A stretch of DNA of 14,768 nt from DASYRX01 sp035253645 (lineage in GTDB: Bacteria; Gemmatimonadota; Gemmatimonadetes; Gemmatimonadales; Gemmatimonadaceae): positions 1-14,768 of the forward strand of contig DATFBW010000326.1 of assembly GCA_035253645.1 (NCBI GenBank), written 5' to 3'. The position numbers and the translations under genes were made by a program. Below are positions 7,281-13,392 of the stretch, one piece after another; position 1 is the first letter of the stretch; every line of letters starts with the position of its first letter. The notes beneath the pieces were generated by a model. That model searched no databases. It was not told the DNA's origin and saw only the letters and a program-made list of their open reading frames with translations.

Positions 7281-8986
7281 ATCGCTCTCCGCTTGAGCTC
7301 ACCCACCGCGTGCGCCGCCGCGCGAGCCGTGAGTGCCATATAGGTAATGGAAGGATTCTGGCACGCCGACGAAGCCATGCAAGCGCCATCGGTCACGAAA
7401 AGGTTGGGCACCTCGTGCGCCTGGTTCCAACTATTGAGGACCGACGTTCTGGGACTGCGACCCATGCGCGCGGTGCCCATCTCGTGGATGCAGAGTCCGG
7501 GCGTGGAGTTGTCGTTGAACGGCCGCACGTCCGACGCGCCAGCTGCCTCCAGCATCTCGGCGCACGTGATCGCCATGTCCTTCGTCATCGCCTTCTCGTT
7601 AGGCCCGAACGCGACATTGATTTTGAGCGCGGGGATCCCCCACTTGTCCTTCAGGTTCGGGTCGAGCTCGACGTAGTTGTCGGGGTTCGGGAGACATTCG
7701 CCAAAACCGCTCATCCAGAAGCCCCAGGGGCCCAAGTCTTTTATCAATTGCGCCTTGAACTCCGCGCCGAAGCCAGGCGTCCAGGATCCGCGTCCCCAAT
7801 CATTGCGCGACGCGCCCCCCTGACAGCCGTATCCGCGTAGGAAGTCCGGACTCTTCCCTTTCACATTGCGGAAACGTGGCACGTAGATGCCGTTCGGACG
7901 GTTTCCGTACGTTTTCTTGTCCATGTGCTTCGTGAACGTCGCGTTTGCGCCGGCCAGGAAGCAGTGATCCATGACGTTGCGGCCCAACTGTCCGCTGCCG
8001 TTCGCGATCCCGTTAGGGAAGCGCGACGACTGCGAGTTGAGCATGATGCGCGCGCTTTCGAGCGCACCGGCGCACACAAACACGACGCGTGCGCGCACTT
8101 CGATCGCTTCCATCGTCTGCGCGTCGATGAAGCGCACACCCGCCGCGCGCCGGCGACCTTCGTCGTACAAGATGGAATGCACCACGCTGTGCGGACGCAG
8201 CGTTAGGCGGCCCGTCGCCTCCGCCGCCGGCAACGTGCTGGAAATGGAAGAGAAGTAGGACCGCGTGATGCAGCCCCGCTCACAGGGCCCACAATAATGG
8301 CACGCCGAACGGCCATTGTGATCCTGCGTGAGGATGGCAACGCGACCGATCGTCACCGTGCGCTCGCCGGGCCACTTCGCTGTGACCGCCTCGCGCATGT
8401 CGCGCTCGATGCAGTTCATCTCCATGGGCGGGAGGAATTGCCCATCCGGAAGCTGAGGGAGCCCTTCGGCCTGGCCGCTGATGCCGACGAACTTCTCCAC
8501 GTAGTCGTACCACGGAGCGATGTCCTTGTAGCGGATCGGCCAGTCGACGCCATGTCCGTCGCGCGCATTGGCCTCGAAGTCGAGATCGCTCCAGCGGTAG
8601 ACCTGGCGGCCCCACATGATCGACTTGCCACCCACCTGACGGCCCCGGATCCAGTCAAACGGCTTCTCGTTAGGCGTCGTATAGGGGTTGTCGCGATCGT
8701 TCACGAAGAACTTGCTGGCCCATTCGTCGCACGCGTAGCACTTGCGTTGCACGGGTTGATCGCGCTCGAGCGCTTTGCGGTCGCCATAGCCGCGGAACGG
8801 CAGCTCCCACGCGCGTACGTGCTCGACATAATCGGTTCTGGGATCGATGGCGCGTCCCGCCTCGAGGACGATCGTCTCGAGGCCGCGCTCGCACAGCTCT
8901 TTGGCGGCCCAGCCGCCCGTCATTCCAGAGCCGATTACGATGGCGTCGTACTCGCGACGCGGCTGGCCGCCTAGACGGGAATGCAT
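7277..8986 (-). CDS. GMC-family FAD dehydrogenase, large subunit (paralogue 2)
   Basis: This 569-residue GMC oxidoreductase is homologous to the protein at 3767-5461. It has the Rossmann motif IGSGMTGG (18-25), LEAGR (41-45), RQVGG (116-120), the cysteine cluster C229, C232, C235, C239 in CHYCGPCERGC, and the catalytic pair H501 (HEMGTARMG) and N544 (QNPSITYMAL). The flavin-region motif reads IMWG, with M124 where the paralogue has H110. A further cysteine pair, C83 and C86, occurs near the N-terminus (KCYACDEW). There is no signal peptide. The ATG at 8986 is well supported by GGGAGGT seven bases upstream. Its first 16 bases overlap the end of its small-subunit gene, and its stop overlaps the ATG of the TIM-barrel lipoprotein. 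The role is probably oxidation of a sugar or glycoside in the periplasm together with that small subunit. Substrate and attacked position are not readable. Confidence 0.92.
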   Translation of the reverse strand: MHSRLGGQPRREYDAIVIGSGMTGGWAAKELCERGLETIVLEAGRAIDPRTDYVEHVRAWELPFRGYGDRKALERDQPVQRKCYACDEWASKFFVNDRDNPYTTPNEKPFDWIRGRQVGGKSIMWGRQVYRWSDLDFEANARDGHGVDWPIRYKDIAPWYDYVEKFVGISGQAEGLPQLPDGQFLPPMEMNCIERDMREAVTAKWPGERTVTIGRVAILTQDHNGRSACHYCGPCERGCITRSYFSSISSTLPAAEATGRLTLRPHSVVHSILYDEGRRRAAGVRFIDAQTMEAIEVRARVVFVCAGALESARIMLNSQSSRFPNGIANGSGQLGRNVMDHCFLAGANATFTKHMDKKTYGNRPNGIYVPRFRNVKGKSPDFLRGYGCQGGASRNDWGRGSWTPGFGAEFKAQLIKDLGPWGFWMSGFGECLPNPDNYVELDPNLKDKWGIPALKINVAFGPNEKAMTKDMAITCAEMLEAAGASDVRPFNDNSTPGLCIHEMGTARMGRSPRTSVLNSWNQAHEVPNLFVTDGACMASSACQNPSITYMALTARAAAHAVGELKRRAI

Positions 8987-9507
8987 CCGTTATACCTCCC
9001 TGGCAGGCGTCGGAGCTGCAGCACGTTCTCGACGACAGGCTTGGATGTGAAGTAGCCGTACACCGTCATGTCCTTGATCCGGCCGTACGCGTCTGCTGCG
9101 CTACCAGGCTCACGCTGGCGCGCAGTATCCCACTCGCCGATGAGCGTGTTCTGTTGATCGCTCGTTAGGTCCACGAAATTGGCTTTGAAGCGCGTATTGG
9201 CGGCGGCATCGATCGCCGCGAGGCCCTTATCGAGCCGTTCACGCTCCTCGTCCGTCATCCAGTGATGAACAATGACTTCGATGAATGCCGGTACGCCGAC
9301 CGCTATCGCCCCCGGCGTGTCTGTCTCCGGCAAGATGCGCTCGGACAACGCGGCAATGAGCTCCAGGTGCTGGCTGGTCGCGGTGTTCGTCGTCGCGGAC
9401 TCGTGAACTGATTCGCCGAGTGCAAGGAGTCGGCGCGGGGCAAGTCCGCTCAGCGCCTGGAGCGTGGCGGCGCCCCCGATAATCTGAAGCAGCTCTCGAC
9501 GTTTCAT
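8971..9507 (-). CDS. Gluconate 2-dehydrogenase subunit 3-like small subunit (second copy)
   Basis: This 178-residue protein is of the gluconate 2-dehydrogenase gamma-subunit type. It starts with KRRELLQIIGGAA (R3-R4), a compact Tat-like signal, and then shows the family pattern: ILPETDTPGAIAVGVPAFIE (57-76), a helical middle with RLDKGL and F..L...Q..., and the ending VYGYFTSKP...PGRYNGC. It probably binds and exports the GMC large subunit encoded immediately downstream. The ATG overlaps the stop of the preceding gene (ATGA) and no Shine-Dalgarno sequence is seen, so translation is probably coupled. In this pair the small subunit precedes the large one; in the other pair (3135-5461) the order is reversed, so a simple recent tandem duplication is unlikely. 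Confidence 0.86.
   Translation of the reverse strand: MKRRELLQIIGGAATLQALSGLAPRRLLALGESVHESATTNTATSQHLELIAALSERILPETDTPGAIAVGVPAFIEVIVHHWMTDEERERLDKGLAAIDAAANTRFKANFVDLTSDQQNTLIGEWDTARQREPGSAADAYGRIKDMTVYGYFTSKPVVENVLQLRRLPGRYNGCIPV
8994..9000 (-). promoter_or_regulatory. Strong ribosome binding site for GMC paralogue 2
   Basis: GGGAGGT on the minus strand lies seven bases before ATG 8986, inside the end of the preceding small-subunit gene. It supports the 16-base gene overlap as real. Confidence 0.75.
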
Positions 9508-10694
9508 GGCTGTTTGGGGGATGCGAGGTCAATCGAACCGAGCGTGACGAGGTCCCAATAGGAGCTCCAGCCGCCTCCGTTCTGTCGCGCTGCAAAATCG
9601 CTCAGTCTCTGCATTAGCTGGTTGCTAAGGGATGCGGGCCCGCGTGACATGGGATGCGGGGTACCAAAGTTCCTCCCAAAGTACGAGCGGATCAACACCG
9701 AGCGTGCATTCCGTGGCAGTTTCGCCGCGGTTTCCGCGAATTGCTGGAAGGTGCCGTCGCGCCAAAGGTACTGCTCGACGTTCGACACATAGAGCGCCGA
9801 GACCTCGAGATCCTGTTGGGCAGCGTCACGCCCAATCGCCGCGAGTGCGTGCTGGCCGGCGAGGTCTCCCACCACGGGGATGACCAAATGGCGCGACTGC
9901 AGGTTCTTGATGAAGAGCCAATCGTCCTCACGGGCCAGATAACTGGCCTGCTTCCCTTCGAGGTCGCGCTCGAGGATCAGCTCGCGCAGCGTGGGATAGC
10001 CTGGTCGAGGCATCCGATTGAGGCTCGTGAAACGCAGATCGAGCCGCTCGCCCTGGAACGCCGCGTGAAAGCGATCGAGCGTCGCCAGGTCGCGCTGGTC
10101 GAGCGGAACACGATATGTCTGCACGCGCGCCGCGACGGCCGCACGCTCCGCAGCAGCGCTCGGCTCGTTAGGCGGTTGCGAATCGAGATACGCGACGATG
10201 TCGGTAATGGGCTTACCGCTCCAGCGTTCGACGTCACGCGGAACGTCGTACCCGAGCCAGCGGCAGAGATATTCCATGCGATTGCGCGAACGGTCGAAGA
10301 GCGCCTTGAACAACAGATGCTGGATCAGATTGTCGCGCCGGATGTCGATGACGTATGCGATCCGCGGCCGGATCGCGGCGATGTACGAGAAGCTCTGATC
10401 AGGTCCAACTCCGATGTACGCCCCGCCGCGCACACGCAGCGCGCGCAAGGCGCCAATGGGATGGAGGTACGACGACTCGTTGGAGATGAGGTTGTCGGAG
10501 TCGAAGAACCCAGGTTGCTCCGAAAGCTGCGCGACCTTGGTGGCGAACGCCTGCTCGGCGCCGGTTGAAACTGGCGCAGCAGCGGTGCGCTGAGCCGCCG
10601 CCGGCGCGGTTGCACCTGTGAGCGTTACGGTGACTAGCGCCAGCCTAACGAGGCTGCCGAAGCGGGAAGCGAGGAGCAAAGAACTGGAGGGCAA
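9504..10694 (-). CDS. Exported LIC_10091-like protein of unknown function
   Basis: This 396-residue protein is the first gene of the minus-strand operon. The N-terminus is a Sec-type signal peptide (hydrophobic about 13-31, likely cleavage near APAAAQ, 30-35). The mature part has SDNLISNESSYLHPIG (66-81), GPDQSFSYIAAIRPRIAYVI (97-116) and DIRRDNLIQHLLFKALF (117-133). These resemble the LIC_10091 family, named from Leptospira, which is thought to have a methyltransferase-like Rossmann fold; this is from memory. No enzymatic motif is certain. The start is TTG 10694 in the longest form; TTG 10679 is an alternative and gives a tidier signal peptide. Both lie in or next to a heptanucleotide array and lack a Shine-Dalgarno sequence. 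Its stop overlaps the next gene's ATG, so it is probably co-transcribed with the dehydrogenase cluster. Its role there is unknown. Confidence 0.6.
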   Translation of the reverse strand: MPSSSLLLASRFGSLVRLALVTVTLTGATAPAAAQRTAAAPVSTGAEQAFATKVAQLSEQPGFFDSDNLISNESSYLHPIGALRALRVRGGAYIGVGPDQSFSYIAAIRPRIAYVIDIRRDNLIQHLLFKALFDRSRNRMEYLCRWLGYDVPRDVERWSGKPITDIVAYLDSQPPNEPSAAAERAAVAARVQTYRVPLDQRDLATLDRFHAAFQGERLDLRFTSLNRMPRPGYPTLRELILERDLEGKQASYLAREDDWLFIKNLQSRHLVIPVVGDLAGQHALAAIGRDAAQQDLEVSALYVSNVEQYLWRDGTFQQFAETAAKLPRNARSVLIRSYFGRNFGTPHPMSRGPASLSNQLMQRLSDFAARQNGGGWSSYWDLVTLGSIDLASPKQP

Positions 10695-10730
10695 GGAGCG
10701 GGGAGCGAGGAGCGGGGAGCCAGGAGCGAG
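10692..10730. repeat. Heptanucleotide tandem array D-left
   Basis: Five consecutive 7-base units (10692-10698, 10699-10705, 10706-10712, 10713-10719, 10720-10726) fit CRRGGAG or close to it (CAAGGAG, CGGGGAG, CGAGGAG, CGGGGAG, CCAGGAG), followed by a decayed CGAG. The array contains the TTG start proposed for the minus-strand gene at 9504-10694. It is the inverted counterpart of the array at 10802-10829. Confidence 0.75.
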
Positions 10731-10815
10731 ACCCGTCCGACGCTAGGTAGGGGCTCACCTGCTGGCAAGCCTGGTCGGTTTCGTCATATCGTGCAGTTCC
10801 CTTGCTCCTCGCTCC
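10695..10815. promoter_or_regulatory. Divergent intergenic region with inverted heptamer arrays
   Basis: This 121-base stretch separates the minus-strand operon from the plus-strand oxidase and must hold or lie near both promoters. Its outer parts are degenerate heptamer arrays (described separately), in opposite orientation on the two sides. The middle, about 10731-10800, is non-repetitive. I see TCATAT at 10784-10789 as a weak -10-like element for the plus strand, but no convincing -35 partner and no clear promoter for the minus strand. Confidence 0.4.
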
Positions 10816-10829
10816 GTGCGCCTCGCTCC
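10802..10829. repeat. Heptanucleotide tandem array D-right
   Basis: Four consecutive 7-base units (TTGCTCC, TCGCTCC, GTGCGCC, TCGCTCC) read as the reverse complement of the 10692-10726 units. The GTG start of the FAD-linked oxidase is the beginning of the third unit (10816), so this array lies across a translation start. Left and right arrays could pair with each other across the about 70-base spacer. Confidence 0.7.
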
Positions 10830-12423
10830 TTCGTTTGTCCGAACCGACCTGCCGGCACGCGCAGTCTATAGCGAAGCCGCCGGAATCAGCCGTGTAATTC
10901 CGCGCGCCGTCTGCGTCCCTGGCTCGCTGCACGACATCGTGGACGCAGTGAATTGGGCGCGGTCTGAGAGCCTGCCCATCATTCCGCGAGGATCCGGCAG
11001 CGGGATGGCTGGCGGCGCGGTGGGCGATGGTCTCATCGTCGACGTTAGTCGTCTCCGTGAAGTGGACGTCGACGTGCACGGCGCTTCGGCGACCGCTGGA
11101 CCGGGCGTGACCCGCGCCGCCCTGGACGCGGCAGCGCGACGGGCCGGTTTGTGGTTCCCGGTGGACCCGTCGAGCGGGGCGTTCTGCACCGTCGGCGGGA
11201 TGGCAGCGGCAAATGCGGCCGGACCGCGCTCGCTCAAACACGGTGCCATGCGCGCGTGGGTGGAAGGGTGCGGCTGCGTGTTCGCGGACGGGACTTCTGC
11301 CCTCGTTAGGCGGGGGGCGCCCGTCGACACGGATGTCCCTGCCCTGGCCCGCTTCGCCGCGCGTATCGCGGAGCTCCGCGAACGTGCCGAGCAGCTTTCA
11401 CTTCCGGCCACGCGCAAGGACTCGTGCGGTTACGGCTGGCGCCAGTTCGCGCAGAGCGGAGAGCTCGTCGACCTGCTCGTGGGCAGCGAGGGGACGCTGG
11501 CTATCTTTGCGCTCCTGCTCGTGCGCCTGATTACTCCGCCTAACGCCACCGCGACGATTCTCGCGGCGTTTCCCTCCCTCGAAGCAGCGATGGCTGGAGC
11601 TGCGCTCGCCCGCGAGGCCGACGCCGCGGCCTGCGAGCTCCTCGATCGGACGTTCCTGCAGGTCGCCGCCACCGATCGCCCGCTGCCGATCGATGCCACC
11701 AGTGAGGCGGTATTGCTCGTCGAGCTGGACGCGGCCGACGATGCCGGTGCCGCATCCGCAGCCGAATCGTTAGGCACTGCGCTGCGATCCGCCGCGGCGG
11801 GAACCGTGCTGTTGGGCATCGATAGCGAGAGCGCCGACGCATTGTGGTCCCTTCGCCATGCGGTGAGCCCGATCTTGAGCCGGCTGCCGGCGCACACACA
11901 ATCCATGCAGTTCATCGAGGATTGCGCCGTCCCTCCGGATGCGCTTCCGGAGTTCGTGCGCGGCTTGCGCGCGACCCTCGATCGCCACGGAAGGCGCGGC
12001 GTGATCTTTGGTCACGCAGGCGACGCGCACGTGCACGTGAACCCCCTCATCGACATCACGCGCCCAGACTGGCGTGACACGGTCGCCCACATCCTGGACG
12101 ACGTTGTCGAGCTTACGGCGCGGTTGGGCGGTACGCTCACCGGCGAACATGGCGACGGGCGGTTGCGCACGCCGCTCCTTCACAGAGTGCGCGATCCCGC
12201 GGAGCTCGCGCTCGCGCGCGAGCTTAAAGAGATCTTCGATCCCGACGTTGTGCTGAACCCCGGCGTGAAAGTCCCCCTGCCAGGTCAGACGCCCCTGGGC
12301 GACATCAAATACGATCGTGACATCGCGCCATTGCCGGAGAAAGCGCGTCGCGTTTTGGATCGCGTAGCCGCAGAGCGCGCGTATGATCACAATCGCCTAC
12401 AGTTGCTGGAGGAAGAGCGCTAA
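10816..12423 (+). CDS. FAD-linked oxidase, GlcD / D-lactate dehydrogenase type
   Basis: This 535-residue flavoprotein is of the VAO/PCMH family, like glycolate oxidase subunit GlcD and D-lactate dehydrogenases, which oxidise 2-hydroxyacids to 2-oxoacids. The FAD domain shows IPRGSGSGMAGGAVGDGLIV (56-75), TVGGMAAANAAGP (125-137) and DLLVGSEGTLAIF (219-231). The C-terminal domain has IEDCAVP (367-373), FGHAGDAHVHVNP (398-410), GTLTGEHGDG (439-448) and FDPDVVLNPGVK (474-485), with H400, H405, H407 and H445 as likely metal or substrate residues. The usual GDGN before the histidines is GDAH here. It ends without the iron-sulfur C-terminal domain of GlcD-GlcF fusions. The only workable start is GTG 10816, inside a heptamer array without a Shine-Dalgarno sequence; an in-frame stop lies at 10744. 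The substrate is uncertain, with D-lactate, glycolate or D-2-hydroxyglutarate possible. No signal peptide, so probably peripheral to the inner membrane or cytosolic. Confidence 0.88.
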   Translation: MRLAPSFVRTDLPARAVYSEAAGISRVIPRAVCVPGSLHDIVDAVNWARSESLPIIPRGSGSGMAGGAVGDGLIVDVSRLREVDVDVHGASATAGPGVTRAALDAAARRAGLWFPVDPSSGAFCTVGGMAAANAAGPRSLKHGAMRAWVEGCGCVFADGTSALVRRGAPVDTDVPALARFAARIAELRERAEQLSLPATRKDSCGYGWRQFAQSGELVDLLVGSEGTLAIFALLLVRLITPPNATATILAAFPSLEAAMAGAALAREADAAACELLDRTFLQVAATDRPLPIDATSEAVLLVELDAADDAGAASAAESLGTALRSAAAGTVLLGIDSESADALWSLRHAVSPILSRLPAHTQSMQFIEDCAVPPDALPEFVRGLRATLDRHGRRGVIFGHAGDAHVHVNPLIDITRPDWRDTVAHILDDVVELTARLGGTLTGEHGDGRLRTPLLHRVRDPAELALARELKEIFDPDVVLNPGVKVPLPGQTPLGDIKYDRDIAPLPEKARRVLDRVAAERAYDHNRLQLLEEER

Positions 12424-12441
12424 TTTGTGCGCTCATGACAA

Positions 12442-12476
12442 CTCTGACCTCGGATCTCAGACCTCCGACCTCTGAC
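12442..12476. repeat. Heptanucleotide tandem array B
   Basis: Five contiguous 7-base units, CTCTGAC, CTCGGAT, CTCAGAC, CTCCGAC, CTCTGAC, follow the consensus CTCNGAC. They lie between the oxidase stop and the likely ATG of thyX at 12480. If translation began at the upstream ATG 12435, the array would encode a low-complexity SDLRPPTSD-type extension. Confidence 0.8.
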
Positions 12477-12479
12477 GCC

Positions 12480-13229
12480 ATGATTTTTACGGCGCCACGG
12501 ATCTCCGTTCTTGCAAGACCGAGCTTCTCGGAGCCGGAGCACCTCAAGGTCAATTGGTTAGGCGAATCGACAGATGGCGAGCGCCTTGCCGAATACGCGG
12601 GACGACTGTGTTACATGAGCCAGCGGAATCCGGCGAACAGGTCAACGCGCGAGTATCTCGAAAACATCAAGAAGCAGCAGCATGGTAGCGTGCTCGAACA
12701 CGCGAATTACTCTTTGCTGATCGAAGGCGTGAGCCGGTCGCTGACGCACGAACTCGTGCGCCATCGCGCGGGGTTCGCGTATTCGCAGCTCAGTCAGCGT
12801 TACGTCGACGAATCGGACGCGGCGTTCGTGATGCCTCCGGCTATCGAGGGCGATCCTGCCCTCGAAGCGGAGTGGCGCGCGCAGATCGAGTCGGCGCTGG
12901 CATCGTACAGCTCGCTAGTCGCACACCTCATCGAGCGCTATTCGTGGGTTGCTGACAAAGTGCATCGGCGCAAAATGGCCCGCGAAGCGGCGCGCGCCGT
13001 CCTGCCTAACTCGACCGAAACCAAGATCGTCGTGACTGGCAACGTGCGCGCCTGGCGGACGATGCTGGAGCTCCGCTGCAGCGAGGGGGCAGAGCTGGAA
13101 ATCCGTCGTATGGGCATGGCCGTTCTGCGCATCCTGCAGAACGAGGCGCCGGGCTTCTTCTCCGACTTCGAGATTTACGTCGGCGAGGACAAACGTGAGG
13201 CGGCGAGAGTGAGCTACCACAAAGTATAG
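12480..13229 (+). CDS. thyX: Flavin-dependent thymidylate synthase ThyX
   Basis: ThyX makes dTMP from dUMP with methylene-tetrahydrofolate, FAD and NADPH, in the cytosol. From ATG 12480 it has 249 residues. Family marks are the early GRLCYMSQ stretch, HGSVLEHANY, SRSLTHELVRHR, SQLSQRYV, and the late AARAVLPNSTETKIVVTGNVRAW and ELEIRRM stretches. The ThyX signature RHR-x7-S has one extra residue here: R94-H95-R96 is followed by eight residues before S105. An upstream in-frame ATG at 12435 would add 15 residues encoded mostly by a heptamer array. I prefer 12480 because homologues, as I recall them, begin close to this point and the extension looks like translated repeat; neither start has a strong Shine-Dalgarno sequence. 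It follows the oxidase by 56 bases and may be co-transcribed. The presence of thyX suggests the organism may lack thyA. Confidence 0.95.
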   Translation: MIFTAPRISVLARPSFSEPEHLKVNWLGESTDGERLAEYAGRLCYMSQRNPANRSTREYLENIKKQQHGSVLEHANYSLLIEGVSRSLTHELVRHRAGFAYSQLSQRYVDESDAAFVMPPAIEGDPALEAEWRAQIESALASYSSLVAHLIERYSWVADKVHRRKMAREAARAVLPNSTETKIVVTGNVRAWRTMLELRCSEGAELEIRRMGMAVLRILQNEAPGFFSDFEIYVGEDKREAARVSYHKV

Positions 13230-13297
13230 GTCGGAGCTCGGAGGTCTTAGCTCGGAGCACTCCTCACCCCCTCCGAGCCCCGAGCTCCGAGCTTTGA
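13228..13297. repeat. Inverted heptamer array / long hairpin after thyX
   Basis: Right after (and overlapping) the thyX stop, 7-base units AGGTCGG, AGCTCGG, AGGTCTT, AGCTCGG (13228-13255) are followed, after a short spacer, by the complementary units CTCCGAG, CCCCGAG, CTCCGAG (13271-13291) and CTTTGAC (13292-13298). The two arms could fold into a long imperfect stem of about 20 pairs around the CACTCCTCACCCC spacer. It lacks a T-tract, but its place after a gene would let it act as an attenuator or 3' mRNA-stabilising structure. It is the largest of the heptamer arrays here. Confidence 0.65.
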
Positions 13298-13382
13298 CGT
13301 AGCCGGAACCGCTCCCCTGGAGTTGTGTTTTACCAACTTGCGCGTCGTTCTGGGGCGCGATAGCCTGCGAACAGCATCTCTT

Positions 13383-13387
13383 GGGAG
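13383..13387 (+). promoter_or_regulatory. Ribosome binding site of the plug-like lipoprotein gene
   Basis: GGGAG lies five bases before ATG 13393. This decides the start: the longer reading frame opening at TTG 13381 would place the Shine-Dalgarno sequence inside the gene. Confidence 0.6.
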
Positions 13388-13392
13388 CTAGC

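Noticed and set aside
10641..10656. Hairpin CAGCCT-AACG-AGGCTG at an iterated-motif copy, as a functional element
   Set aside because: It is a perfect 6-bp stem with an AACG loop, but other motif copies do not form comparable stems, so it is probably coincidence within a signal-peptide coding region.
12435..12479. ATG 12435 as the start of thyX
   Set aside because: The extra 15 residues are mostly a translated heptamer array, the nearest purine-rich stretch is too far upstream, and the conserved protein begins at 12480. Not excluded, but less likely.
13228..13297. Repeat arrays considered as CRISPR or attachment sites
   Set aside because: Units of 7 bases without spacers are far from CRISPR structure. 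No integrase or tRNA gene is nearby.
13321..13338. Inverted repeat AGTTG-N8-CAACT as an operator
   Set aside because: Five-base arms are expected by chance and no other copy was seen in the window.
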